A stretch of 64,000 nt of DNA from Virgibacillus chiguensis (GTDB lineage: Bacteria > Bacillota > Bacilli > Bacillales > Amphibacillaceae). The position numbers and the translations under genes were made by a program. The notes beneath the pieces are model-generated. The model saw only the letters and a program-made list of their open reading frames with translations. It did not search any database and was not told the origin of the DNA. The stretch lies in NCBI RefSeq assembly GCF_900129865.1, contig NZ_FQXD01000007.1, forward strand, positions 131,547-195,546, in the 5' to 3' direction. This document shows positions 28,646 through 38,119 of the stretch, piece after piece (within the stretch, counting starts at the first letter, position 1; each line of letters begins with the position of its first letter).

Positions 28646-29551
28646 ATGTTTGCTATTGAAACAAAGCAGTTAACGAAAACCTTTGGAAAAAACAAGGTTG
28701 TCGATCAGATTGACTTGCAAGTGAAATCAGGAGAAATATTAGGTTTTTTAGGTCGCAATGGTGCGGGAAAATCGACTTTTATTAATATGCTAACAGGGAT
28801 CATCCAACCTAGTTCGGGATCGTACTCTCTTTTAGACGTACAAGGCCCGAATGATGACATAAAAAAGCAGATTGGCGTCATGCCCGATTACTCTGCTTTA
28901 AATGCTTCTATGACTGCGATGAAACACTTGAAGTTTTTAGCAGCTGTTTCTGAAAAGCCTGTATCTGATGAACGTTGTATGGACATATTAAAACTTGTTG
29001 GGCTTGAAGAACAAGCGCATAAAAAAGCGGGCAAATTTTCATTTGGGATGAAAAAGAAGCTTGCTATTGCTCAAGCAATCATTCATGACCCGCAACTAAT
29101 CTTCCTTGACGAACCGACGTCAGGCCTTGATGCGGAATCGGTTATTCACATTCATCAATTAATTCAGCAATTACATCAACAAGGAAAAACTATTTTTATG
29201 ACATCCCACAATTTAGATGAAGTAGAAAAGATATGTTCCCGTATCGCTATTATGAAAGACGGAAAAATAGGCAAGATGGGCTCCATGGATGAATTACGTG
29301 CATACTATCAATCTACCATTACTGTAACTATTAAGCATTCACCAATCCGCTCTACTCATTTACCAACACTCGAACAATGGCTCACTTTAACAGGCACACA
29401 GCTAGAAATGAAAACTTCCCAGTTTACGATTCATGTTACGAGTGAAAAAAAGATTGCGGAAATAATTCGCGCTCTTGGTAAATACAACATAGATATTTAC
29501 CGCGTAGACGTAAATGAGCCTTCTCTGGAAGAAATATTTTTAGATGAGTAA
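28646..29551 (+). CDS. ABC exporter ATP-binding protein
   Basis: This 301-residue ATPase has Walker A GRNGAGKST (~38), signature FSFGMKKKLAIAQ, Walker B LIFLDEPTSGLD and the H-loop MTSHNLDEV. The C-terminal ~80 residues form the small beta domain common in DrrA/CcmA-type exporters. GGAGGGAATGCTAG immediately precedes the ATG; coupling to the permease stop is direct. It powers the permease encoded at 27953-28645. Confidence 0.93.
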   Translation: MFAIETKQLTKTFGKNKVVDQIDLQVKSGEILGFLGRNGAGKSTFINMLTGIIQPSSGSYSLLDVQGPNDDIKKQIGVMPDYSALNASMTAMKHLKFLAAVSEKPVSDERCMDILKLVGLEEQAHKKAGKFSFGMKKKLAIAQAIIHDPQLIFLDEPTSGLDAESVIHIHQLIQQLHQQGKTIFMTSHNLDEVEKICSRIAIMKDGKIGKMGSMDELRAYYQSTITVTIKHSPIRSTHLPTLEQWLTLTGTQLEMKTSQFTIHVTSEKKIAEIIRALGKYNIDIYRVDVNEPSLEEIFLDE

Positions 29552-29694
29552 AGCGGAGAAAATCGTTACTAAGAAAACAGGCTTTATAGTGAAAGCCGTA
29601 CATTTTGTTTATACGATAGTACCTAAAAAAATAAGAATGGAAAGCAACCTTGCTAGTTCTAAATAATGAGCTGGCAATATCTGCTTATGGTTTC

Positions 29695-30312
29695 CTATCG
29701 CACTCGAAAGCTTCCCTTTACTTCTTCGCCCCATTTCAATGCATACGTTTCACCATGATGAATCGGCCCGACTCCTTCAGGTGTGCCAGTATATATAATA
29801 TCTCCTGCTTTTAAACTAAAATTTGCTTGCAAGTAATCAATTATTGCTTGAAATGAGAAAATCATGGAAGCAATATTTCCTGTCTGCACTATCTCTTGAT
29901 CACGTAATAAGGTGAAGTTGTTTTCTAAACAAGCTGTTTGTCCAGGAAAATCCCAGAAATTCGTATACACCGCCGCATTTTTAAACCCCTTTGCTAGAAG
30001 CCATGGATGCCCTTTCTTTTTCAGTTCTGTTTGCACATCGCGCAACGTTAAATCAATTCCTAAAGCCATTCTTGTCACTACATCATCCACTTTATCTCCT
30101 GCTGAAACATCTTTGCCAACATATAAAATAATCTCTAATTCATGATGGATTTCGCCTTGGTTAGCTGGAAAATCAATAGGAGTGCCATCAGCAATTACCA
30201 ACGAGTTGGTAAGTTTTGAAAAAATTAAGGGTTTTTCTGGTATATCGTTCCCTAGCTCGATAGCATGATCTGCATAATTACGGCCAACGCAAAATATATT
30301 GTTTATTTTCAT
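29695..30312 (-). CDS. fumarylacetoacetate hydrolase family protein
   Basis: This 205-residue protein of the short FAH family has CVGRNYADHAIELGN at the N-terminus. The metal-binding E-x-E appears in EIHHELEIILYVG, an Asp in GIDLTLRD and the terminal IIYTGTPEGVGPI. Members are acylpyruvases, oxaloacetate decarboxylases or isomerase/hydrolases of catechol pathways; the exact substrate cannot be assigned. It is a monocistronic gene with GGAGGGG before the ATG. Confidence 0.9.
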   Translation of the reverse strand: MKINNIFCVGRNYADHAIELGNDIPEKPLIFSKLTNSLVIADGTPIDFPANQGEIHHELEIILYVGKDVSAGDKVDDVVTRMALGIDLTLRDVQTELKKKGHPWLLAKGFKNAAVYTNFWDFPGQTACLENNFTLLRDQEIVQTGNIASMIFSFQAIIDYLQANFSLKAGDIIYTGTPEGVGPIHHGETYALKWGEEVKGSFRVR

Positions 30313-30798
30313 ATGTATTCCCCTCCGTTTAGATACTGCTTTTAAATCATTATTTTACTCGAATAACTTCTATATTAAACTTTAAATTATCGGATACTTA
30401 TTGTTCTTATTTTTCTATTATTGTATCATACATGCTACAAGTCGGGGCTCACAAACTTACAAAGCGTTTATGCAACATACAAAACACAATTACTAAGAGA
30501 TTTAATGTAAAATGAATTCATTTTCATGCGTTAAACTATATCCTTTTTGTTGTAAGTGCTACAATAATAGTAGATGAGCTGTTCATTTAAATGAAGCTGG
30601 CTTTTTGCGTTGTAGAGCATGTCTATCGTAAAAAAAGCTACTTGTGGCAGACATTTATTTAATACGGAACCTTTGAAATCAAAGGTTATATTCCCCAGAT
30701 TGAACAGTCACTAAAATCTGTTGCTTCTGTCACCTTCTTATGTATAATTCGTTCTGAGCTGAAGAAGCTAGCACTATTACTAAAAAGGAGTGGAAATC
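30313..30798. other. intergenic region upstream of the aldolase gene
   Basis: No gene seen. It contains the perfect short palindrome TTCATTTAAATGAA near 30581-30594 and AT-rich stretches that could hold two divergent promoters. No riboswitch signature was recognised. Confidence 0.4.
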
Positions 30799-31683
30799 AT
30801 GCAACAACAACAATTTGAAAAAATGAAAAACGGCAAAGGTTTTATTGCCGCACTTGATCAAAGTGGAGGCAGTACACCGAAAGCATTAGCTGCTTACGGA
30901 ATTTCTGAAGACGCTTATTCCAACAAAGATGAAATGTTTGATTTAGTACACGAAATGCGTACACGAATCATTACATCGCCTGCATTTGATTCAAATTACA
31001 TTTTAGGGGCTATTTTATTTGAAAAAACAATGGATCGTAAAATTGAAGGAATGTATACAGGCGATTACTTAGCTGAGAAAAAAGGGATTGTACCCTTTCT
31101 AAAAGTAGACAAGGGACTTGCCGAGGAAGCCAATGGCGTCCAACTCATGAAGCCTATTACAGACCTTGACGAAACATTAAAACGGGCAAACGAACGCCAC
31201 ATATTCGGTACAAAAATGCGCTCTGTGATCAAAGAAGCAAATGCGGAAGGAATTAAAGCTGTAGTAGATCAACAATTTGACGTTGGTAAACAAATTATCG
31301 CTACTGGTTTAGTTCCAATTATTGAGCCAGAGGTAGACATTAACAGCCCAGAAAAAGAAAAATGCGAGCAGATGTTAAAAGTAGAAATTCTCAAACATTT
31401 AAATAACTTAACGAAAGATGAATTCGTAATGCTAAAATTAACCATCCCTACTGTACCAAACTTGTATAAAGAGCTTATCGATTATCCAAATGTTGTGCGT
31501 GTTGTTGCGTTATCAGGTGGTTATTCAAGAGATGAAGCAAACGCCAAACTAAAAGAAAATGATGGATTAATTGCCAGCTTCTCTCGAGCACTTAGCCAAG
31601 ATTTAAATGTTAGCCAGACAGATGAAGAATTTAACCAAGCATTGCAACAAGCGGTTAAATCGATTTATGAAGCTTCCATTTAA
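30799..31683 (+). CDS. fda: fructose-bisphosphate aldolase, class I
   Basis: This 294-residue enzyme cleaves fructose 1,6-bisphosphate reversibly in glycolysis/gluconeogenesis, using a Schiff base and no metal. It matches the bacterial class I family ([16 protein letters not shown] at ~15-30, [24 protein letters not shown] and [13 protein letters not shown]). The last of these contains a candidate Schiff-base lysine, and [12 protein letters not shown] is the phosphate-binding loop. I place the start at ATG 30799, with AAAGGAG 8 nt upstream, rather than GTG 30790. A strong terminator follows at 31717-31755. Confidence 0.95.
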   Translation: MQQQQFEKMKNGKGFIAALDQSGGSTPKALAAYGISEDAYSNKDEMFDLVHEMRTRIITSPAFDSNYILGAILFEKTMDRKIEGMYTGDYLAEKKGIVPFLKVDKGLAEEANGVQLMKPITDLDETLKRANERHIFGTKMRSVIKEANAEGIKAVVDQQFDVGKQIIATGLVPIIEPEVDINSPEKEKCEQMLKVEILKHLNNLTKDEFVMLKLTIPTVPNLYKELIDYPNVVRVVALSGGYSRDEANAKLKENDGLIASFSRALSQDLNVSQTDEEFNQALQQAVKSIYEASI

Positions 31684-31716
31684 TGCATTTTCATGCTTTT
31701 TATAAAGAGAGTTTTC

Positions 31717-31755
31717 AATCCTTGGGGGGAGTTTTTATCCCCCTAAGGATTTTGT
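31717..31755 (+). terminator. terminator after aldolase gene
   Basis: AATCCTTGGGGGGA and TCCCCCTAAGGATT pair with one wobble around GTTTTTA, followed by TTGTTT. It starts 34 nt after the stop. Beyond it, 31756-32112 is AT-rich and shows no gene. Confidence 0.85.
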
Positions 31756-32112
31756 TTAGATGAGCGAATTACATATTTAGTTGCTGTTATCTCCCAATTA
31801 TTTGTTGTTCAACATCTTTCCATATGAAAAAAATAAATTCCTCATAAGAATGAGAGACTTTACGTAACATACCTTAAGGGTATTAAATGGCATTATATAG
31901 ACTAATTGAGATGTTTGCAATCATCATATGCAGCTATTTAGTTTTTATTAACAATTTCTTCAAGTGGAATAACAATTTTGCTTCTATTACTTACTTAACG
32001 CCCTATTATCCATTATTTTTTATATAAGTAGGTATATACCTAACACGGAAGGAGTTAAGGTGCATAAAATAGGATTGTGATATTTAACTACATTTAGAAA
32101 GGGTGTAATATC

Positions 32113-32331
32113 GTGTATTGTTCTTATACTACACCACACCATATCAAACAAGAAACATTGTCACAGATTGGACCGTGGGTACAGTACGGTTTAAACGAAG
32201 CTCAAAAAACATCTGTCCCTCATGTAATGATGGAAACTGCAGCAATTGCCTATCTGATGGGTAAAGGATACGATCCAAGGGTGGCACATCAAATGGTCGA
32301 ATCATGGGAAATTAATGAAATGTTTTATTAG
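32113..32331 (+). CDS. conserved small hypothetical protein
   Basis: This 72-residue soluble protein has a GTG start behind AAAGGGTG. It looks like a single small helical domain (MMETAAIAYLMGKGYDPRVAHQMVESWE, ~38-66) with an N-terminal YTTPHH segment. I do not recognise a named family; composition and ribosome site argue that it is real. It stands alone between the aldolase and the deacetylase genes. Confidence 0.6.
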   Translation: MYCSYTTPHHIKQETLSQIGPWVQYGLNEAQKTSVPHVMMETAAIAYLMGKGYDPRVAHQMVESWEINEMFY

Positions 32332-32566
32332 CGATATGTGAATCAAATGCAAAGAAATAAAATGCTACAGCTTTAAAAGAAAGTTTAGTCAAAAGTATCC
32401 GTAAAAACTCATTTTAAGGCACATAAAAGAATCCATTTTAAAAAAAGACTGATTAAAATGGATTCTTCTCTATTTATGATCTTCAACAATAGCGCCCGAT
32501 AAACATTAACTATAATATTAACAAATGCCTGTGCTATAATAACTATTTTTATTAGGAGGAATTTTA

Positions 32567-32614
32567 ATGGGTAATTATTCAATATTTGTAATAACTACCG
32601 CACATTTCATCTAA
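32567..32614 (+). CDS. possible 15-residue micro-ORF
   Basis: AGGAGGAATTTTA lies directly before an ATG that encodes MGNYSIFVITTAHFI. A TATAAT-like sequence (GCTATAATAAC) lies about 35 nt upstream. Nothing else supports it, but the ribosome site is unusually strong for a chance frame. Confidence 0.3.
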   Translation: MGNYSIFVITTAHFI

Positions 32615-32844
32615 GTTTTAACGCTTAATAACAGAAGGAGAATTAGTGCATGGGTATTTTTAGTATTTCGCGAATTAACCCCTTAATTTTGCTAGCGATT
32701 GAAATAACAAAGATCCCACCGTGTGGAGCTTTTAAGTATCCATTGCCATACATACAGCTCCTCCAACTGCTGCTCCAATTATATTTTGCTGGGATTATTC
32801 TTAATGGATCTGCAGCAGCAAACGGAATTGCTCCTCTTTTTCTG

Positions 32845-34377
32845 CTAATTTTTCCTTATTTCCGAAACAGTTACCAATTCATAACCTTCTCCAACTAAGT
32901 AATCCAATACGGATTGCATCCCATTTACAGTAGATGTATGTATATCATGCATCAACAAAATAGAACCATCTGTTGTATGACTTTTAACTTCATTTAGAAT
33001 TGCCACTGGATCAAGCGACTCCCAATCTCGTGTATCAACAGTCCAAAGAATGGATGGTAAACCTACAATTTGTTCTATATTTCCATTTGTCGCTCCATAC
33101 GGTGGACGAAATAAAGTAGAATTTTTCCCCGCAGCATTACGGATAGCTTCATTGGCCTTATCTATTTCTTGTCTTATTCCTGCTACACCTAATTTTGTTA
33201 AATCTTTATGGCTCCAAGTATGGTTACCTAATTCATGCCCTTCATCCTTCATTCTTTTAACGACGGTTGCATTTGCAGCTACTTTATTTCCCAGCATAAA
33301 AAATGTTGCTTTCGCGTTATACTGTTTTAGTAGATCAAGCACCTTTGGAGTATTTTGCGGATGTGGACCATCATCAAATGTAAGAGCAACTCGCTTCTGA
33401 TTCGAAGAGTGACGCTTTTCTTCATTGACTGAGGAAGAATTTGAATTTTTTTCTTCCTGCTTTATAGCCGAATTCGCTTGCTTATCCTCTGTGTCTTCTT
33501 TATCCTCCGTGCTTTTATTATTCTCTGTACTATCATTATCCCCGGTATTTGCTTTGTTCTCAGTACGTTTATTATTCTCTGTATTATTACTATCCTCAGT
33601 GCTTTCATCTCTAATCATATCTTTCCACTCATCTGTTAGTACATCTTGCATTTTCGATAAAGGGATAGTGATTTCCGCTTCTTTATCTATCACTTTATTA
33701 TTATCAAACTGAAAAACGATCGATTCATCTGCAAGATACATATTGGAAAAATTGTTGTCCTTATCATAGACCCACTCGGATAATTTTTTTCTAGAAAAGT
33801 GTTCTCTATATGTATCAGATTGTTCAAATGCATGCTTCAGCAATTGAAAAAGAGTATCTCGGTTCTGTTCTGTATCTTGTAGGATATCAGTTTGATCTAT
33901 GTAATTACTATTCTTGCTATCTACTATAATGATGTCAGATAAGTCTTGACATTGTTTTTCATGTAAGCAACTCTTTTCATGCATTGCAACAGAATAAATG
34001 TGATCTGAAAACTTTTGCATGTCTGAACGGATAGCGAGTGTCGCCTCTTGACTCTTTAATTGTTGTTTATTTTTTTCTACATCGTGTAAAAAGTCTTCTT
34101 TAGCTATTTTTACAAATTCTTTCATTTTTTGGTTTAATTTCTTACTCTGAAACTGCGGATAATCAATCTCCATGCTATATACTTTGTCATGTGCTTTTTC
34201 AGTAACAACCTGAACTTCTGGATAATTAGGATGCGCTTTTTTTTCACTACTCGCCGTAGTATGGGTAGCAGCAACATCCTTATCTATAGATTTAAACAAT
34301 GAGCTAACTGTTAATCCAATGGCAATCAATCCGATAACTATCAGTATTCCGTATGTCAATTTAGTGGGCTTCATCAC
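32845..34377 (-). CDS. PdaC-like polysaccharide (peptidoglycan) deacetylase
   Basis: This 510-residue protein has an N-terminal signal anchor (~8-28) and an extracellular DUF4163/DUF3298-type domain (~45-265). A hydrophilic linker rich in T, E, N, D and K follows (~275-345). The C-terminal NodB deacetylase domain has RVALTFDDGPHPQNTPKVLDLL (metal-binding Asp pair), GHELGNHTWSHKDL (metal-binding His), FRPPYGATNG and ILLMHDIH. The order matches PdaC of Bacillus, which deacetylates N-acetylmuramic acid in peptidoglycan and gives lysozyme resistance. The linker is built from decaying short repeats. Monocistronic. Confidence 0.9.
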   Translation of the reverse strand: MMKPTKLTYGILIVIGLIAIGLTVSSLFKSIDKDVAATHTTASSEKKAHPNYPEVQVVTEKAHDKVYSMEIDYPQFQSKKLNQKMKEFVKIAKEDFLHDVEKNKQQLKSQEATLAIRSDMQKFSDHIYSVAMHEKSCLHEKQCQDLSDIIIVDSKNSNYIDQTDILQDTEQNRDTLFQLLKHAFEQSDTYREHFSRKKLSEWVYDKDNNFSNMYLADESIVFQFDNNKVIDKEAEITIPLSKMQDVLTDEWKDMIRDESTEDSNNTENNKRTENKANTGDNDSTENNKSTEDKEDTEDKQANSAIKQEEKNSNSSSVNEEKRHSSNQKRVALTFDDGPHPQNTPKVLDLLKQYNAKATFFMLGNKVAANATVVKRMKDEGHELGNHTWSHKDLTKLGVAGIRQEIDKANEAIRNAAGKNSTLFRPPYGATNGNIEQIVGLPSILWTVDTRDWESLDPVAILNEVKSHTTDGSILLMHDIHTSTVNGMQSVLDYLVGEGYELVTVSEIRKN

Positions 34378-34835
34378 TAATACTCCTTTTGCTTATTGTG
34401 TATCCGTGTGATATATAGGCATAGTTCGAGCTATTTCTCCTGGGTAGGACATTTATATGAAAACAAACTTTCATTCCCTTATAAACCAAGGTTGAGATGA
34501 CTGCACATCTACCAATCGTTTATAAGCATCGCTCTTCCATAAAAGATAACCTCTTATTATTTCTACAATAAGATATAAACCTCTTTTTTTTCTATAAATA
34601 TTCATTTCTACTAAAATATATGGAATTATATAGTTATTTTACACGATAAGCGGGGCATAGGTCATCTTATATCATTACATTTCACTGTAAAGCGAATTTT
34701 CAATCAAAGGGGGGGCGATAGAATATTATTAGCCAAGGGGAACGATCTTTTACTACCTATTAAACTCGCAAAAATCATTCTCCTATTTGATTTGCAAAAT
34801 TTAAAATTACATTTCTTCAAGGTAACGGAATTTGG

Positions 34836-34868
34836 TATAGTGAAGTATAATACTTATACTTCACTATA
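34836..34868. promoter_or_regulatory. perfect 15-bp inverted repeat at the mazG promoter
   Basis: TATAGTGAAGTATAA and its exact reverse complement are separated by TAC. It contains TATAAT-like sequence and lies 60-93 nt before the MazG-like start. It looks like an operator overlapping a promoter rather than a terminator, as no T-run follows. The remainder of 34378-34835 shows no gene; a 20-nt string at 34687-34706 is shared with 23657-23676. Confidence 0.5.
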
Positions 34869-34928
34869 TTATAGAACCAAACGATGTCTACTATGGTCTA
34901 TATAAATAATTATAAAGGAAGGGACAAC

Positions 34929-35267
34929 ATGAATGATATAGGAAAATTAATCCAAAAATTGAACACCTTTCGCGATGAGCGAGATTGGAGACAATTTCAC
35001 AACCCGAAAGATTTGGCTATCTCTTTGTCGTTAGAAGCAGCTGAATTACTGGAAGATTTTCAATGGAAAACAAGTGAACAAGCAATTGAGGAGAACCTAG
35101 AAAACATAAAAGAAGAACTCGCTGATGTCATGATTTATGCACTGATGCTTAGCCATGATCTTGATTTAGACGTTAAAGAAATGATACTGGAAAAAATGCA
35201 GAAAAATGCGCAGAAATACCCTGTAGAAAAGAGCAGAGGCAGGAAATTAAAGTACGATAATTTGTAG
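34929..35267 (+). CDS. MazG-like nucleotide pyrophosphohydrolase
   Basis: This 112-residue all-alpha NTP pyrophosphatase has the MazG metal motif EAAELLEDFQWK (E-x2-E region, ~38-49) and the second EELADVMIYALMLSHDL (E-x2-D, ~62-78). It hydrolyses (d)NTPs to monophosphates, probably for nucleotide-pool cleaning. The small single-domain form is usual in Bacilli. ATG 34929 is preceded by AAGGAAGGG; the extension to 34884 is not needed. Confidence 0.9.
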   Translation: MNDIGKLIQKLNTFRDERDWRQFHNPKDLAISLSLEAAELLEDFQWKTSEQAIEENLENIKEELADVMIYALMLSHDLDLDVKEMILEKMQKNAQKYPVEKSRGRKLKYDNL

Positions 35268-35297
35268 GTAACATGAGCGGTGAATAGCTTTTCATTT

Positions 35298-35356
35298 AAG
35301 TGCAACGAACTCTCCCTCTCCGCATATAAGGCGGGAAGGGAGAGTTCGTTGCACTT
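35298..35356. terminator. 26-bp hairpin between convergent genes
   Basis: The arms 35298-35323 and 35331-35356 match as reverse complements at all but two positions, around ATATAAG. No T-run follows on either strand, so it is either a barrier-type terminator or a small palindromic repeat element. The rest of 35357-35605 is AT-rich and empty. Confidence 0.5.
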
Positions 35357-35605
35357 CTATAACCGTAAAGAAAAAGCAAATCCATACTCTCCTAATACAA
35401 AAAAGAGCTGAGTGACTCATAATGCCTCATCCCAGATCTTTTTGTAAGTTGAATTATGATAAACACTTATTAATTTTGTATATTTTACAGTTGTAATTTA
35501 CAGAGCATTAGGCTACACAAAACGTTACAATATCGAATAAAAAGGATGTACTTTGAAAAGAGTAATGCAAATTACTGCACTTCCATCTTTAAAAATTATC
35601 AAATT

Positions 35606-36949
35606 TTATATTGTAATATCTACATAAGATGGGTTTTCTTCTAATAAATATGTCCGCATAGAATCTCTTGGCAAAATATGTTCAACAAAGCGGTTCCAAC
35701 CCGCAATATAGTTACTTTTATTCCAGGAGTTATGATATTCATGATATCGCGACAACTTACTCGTTTCCGTATTTTTTGTGTGATTTATATACCCCTGCAA
35801 AATGGCAGACATGTCCTTCTGAAAAGATCCGTTCACATCTACAGCATCTAAGTTACCAACGAGGGAAGCCATGATGTCTTGAACAAGTTGGTCATTCCAA
35901 TCCATACGATATGCTTCCTCATTCCTTACAAACGGATCATTTCGCATACGCTTGATATAATCTGCCGCTTTTTCATTTTGCTTGTCTACAAATTCCTGAA
36001 ATACCATATTGAGTTTCGATTGGAGCCCGTCCCGCATTTCATAGTTGTCTTTGATGAGGGCATATTTCATAGCTTGAAACCCAAGCTCAACACCAAATTC
36101 CTCTTCCGATTTATGCTTGTTTCCACCTAATGGACGAGACCTATAATCAACATACTGCATTTCTTTCACCAATGTCCCAATAGCCATTAACTCATCCATA
36201 TTATATCCGCTTTCCTTTGTTGATGTATTATTCAAAAGTTTCTTTTTATAAGAAGACTGCAATTGCTGAGCCATATACGTATTATCTGCTACCAACCACT
36301 CATCCGGAGTCCCTTTTATACCAGCAAAATCTTCATTTTCTTGTATAAACGTAGTATATTGCTCTTTGCGCTGTTGAAATAAATCTTTAATACTAGCACT
36401 GATCATTTCAGCTTCCTCATTCACACCATGCTCACTCAAAAAGCTACCCGTCATACGTGAAAATTGTTTCGCATAACTATCCACATGATTATTTATAATA
36501 GAATCCAGTTTTTTAAAATATTCTTCCCGTTCAGACCCAGTAAAACTCTGTGTTATTCGAGACTGGCTATAAGCATATTGGGAAGCAATATGATCCATAT
36601 CTTTAGCTAATCGATCCAATGTAGCATAACTAGGAGTTCGATTGGTTAGATCCATCTGTAAACGATCCCAATTTATATCCACAGTGTTTAAATCGTCTTC
36701 GGTTAATGCTAAAACATCTTCTCGATTACGCTGTATTCTATCTCCTGTTATCTTGCCGTCACTTGTTCGAGATAGGTTCACTAAAATGGGGGACATCAAC
36801 CTTCGTAATGCATGCTCCTTCGCTTCGTCTGTCGTAGTTTTATATGCTTCCAATTTGCTTATACCAAAGGGGTTCGTATTAAATGGTTTCTTCTGTTCAG
36901 CCACTATACTGTTGTTGCTGTATACATGTAAAAAATGATTGATTTGCAT
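35606..36949 (-). CDS. hypothetical protein, 447 residues
   Basis: This is a soluble, charged, mainly helical protein with no signal peptide or membrane segment. It starts MQINHFLHVYSNNS at ATG 36949, preceded by AAAGGTGGAAAGG. The N-terminal part (DGKITGDRIQRNREDVLALTEDDLNTVDINWD) looks like a short acidic motif, and long amphipathic helices follow. I do not recognise the family. Weak resemblance to flagellar or phage tail-associated helical proteins is only an impression. Its neighbour at 37055 is on the same strand, with 105 nt between. Confidence 0.7.
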   Translation of the reverse strand: MQINHFLHVYSNNSIVAEQKKPFNTNPFGISKLEAYKTTTDEAKEHALRRLMSPILVNLSRTSDGKITGDRIQRNREDVLALTEDDLNTVDINWDRLQMDLTNRTPSYATLDRLAKDMDHIASQYAYSQSRITQSFTGSEREEYFKKLDSIINNHVDSYAKQFSRMTGSFLSEHGVNEEAEMISASIKDLFQQRKEQYTTFIQENEDFAGIKGTPDEWLVADNTYMAQQLQSSYKKKLLNNTSTKESGYNMDELMAIGTLVKEMQYVDYRSRPLGGNKHKSEEEFGVELGFQAMKYALIKDNYEMRDGLQSKLNMVFQEFVDKQNEKAADYIKRMRNDPFVRNEEAYRMDWNDQLVQDIMASLVGNLDAVDVNGSFQKDMSAILQGYINHTKNTETSKLSRYHEYHNSWNKSNYIAGWNRFVEHILPRDSMRTYLLEENPSYVDITI

Positions 36950-37054
36950 GGACCTTTCCACCTTTTTAGTGAATTAGCAATTCTAAATATACATGAACGT
37001 CACCATATTTATTGTTAAAACTCCTTGCCCTTTACTTCATTAAATGGTTATGTT

Positions 37055-38119
37055 TTAATTCAAAAATTCTATCGTAGGAATAGACTCAACACCACTTGCA
37101 TAATAAAAATTTAGAACACTGAAAAAATCGATAGAACGTCCCTTGTTTACATCGAAAACGATTATATGATCCCCCCAATTAATGAAATCATCATCATCTA
37201 ACCTTCTAGGAGTTGTTTTTCCAATTGTATCAACAAATGAGTCTTCATATTGTGTTGGCGGGCCTGATCTAAAGGATGAAACATGGTGCATAAATAAAGT
37301 TTCTTTATCTAAATATACTAATATTGCGTTATCAGAGCTAGCATAATCTGATTGGTAACTGACAGGACCTGCAATTGATTTAACTTTTGCATCAGAAACG
37401 CTATGTGTCCGTTGATTATAATTTCCATCCCAACTAAAATAATATTCACGTTCCCAATCCAAATGTGAATTACTTCCATTAACAGTAAGAACATAATTAC
37501 CATTTGCATAAACTTCTCTATTTGGATAAAGTAATATTGCTTGCAACAATGAGTTAGAAGTAGAAATTATACTTGCTGCACCTGACGGATTAGTTGCATT
37601 CATCTTAATTGTATAATTATTCCCCATTGTTTCAGTAGAATAGACTCTTAGCGCCCAATCACCAGCTATTAATTGACTATTAGCTACTATATTTCCCGGC
37701 GAACCGCTTATAGGAGTAGGGTATGCTGTTTCTGTTTCCCAATCAACTTTATAGAGTTCCACAACGTAATCTGGATTATCCGTCTCTATTTCAAAAAGTA
37801 TACTTCTATCATCAGAAACATTAAAAAACCAAAAGTCATCTGGGTCCGTTTCCACTAAAGAATCATTAAAGAACATTCGATCCCCCGAAACATTATAATT
37901 AGAATTAATAGACGCAGGTTTCTTTACAGGAACTCCCTTTGTTTTATCCAATACTGGCACTTCATCACTAAACTCCACATGTTGATTGCTCAAGTGTTGT
38001 TTTACATTAAAAGCTTTAAAATCCACTTCTGCTCCATAAGTCGTTAATGAGAAAGAAAATAAACCCAACATTAAAGTAATTATAAAAACAATGATGGAGG
38101 ACTTTTGTTTTATACTCAA
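37055..38119 (-). CDS. secreted hypothetical protein
   Basis: This 354-residue protein has a clear Sec signal peptide (MSIKQKSSIIVFIITLMLGL to TTYGA, cleavage after ~AYG/GA at ~29). The mature part is beta-rich, rich in N, D, S, T and Y, with a stretch like a bacterial pre-peptidase C-terminal domain (FFNVSDDRSILFEIETDNPDYVVELYKVD, ~97-125). Extracellular, no catalytic motif recognised. The only start is TTG 38119, and no ribosome site is visible before it, so expression may be low or the true start may differ. Codon use is like its neighbours. Confidence 0.75.
   Translation of the reverse strand: MSIKQKSSIIVFIITLMLGLFSFSLTTYGAEVDFKAFNVKQHLSNQHVEFSDEVPVLDKTKGVPVKKPASINSNYNVSGDRMFFNDSLVETDPDDFWFFNVSDDRSILFEIETDNPDYVVELYKVDWETETAYPTPISGSPGNIVANSQLIAGDWALRVYSTETMGNNYTIKMNATNPSGAASIISTSNSLLQAILLYPNREVYANGNYVLTVNGSNSHLDWEREYYFSWDGNYNQRTHSVSDAKVKSIAGPVSYQSDYASSDNAILVYLDKETLFMHHVSSFRSGPPTQYEDSFVDTIGKTTPRRLDDDDFINWGDHIIVFDVNKGRSIDFFSVLNFYYASGVESIPTIEFLN

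Noticed and set aside
32700..32840. Minus-strand glycine-rich stretch (IIGAAVGGAVCMAMDT) resembling a class II bacteriocin tail
   Set aside because: Stops close the frame on both sides and there is no leader with a double-glycine site. Probably chance or a very old remnant.
32650..32898. 82-codon frame with AGAAGGAG upstream
   Set aside because: It overlaps the 3' end of the deacetylase gene, its composition is like a reverse-strand artefact, and I recognise no homology. The ribosome site keeps it from being dismissed completely.
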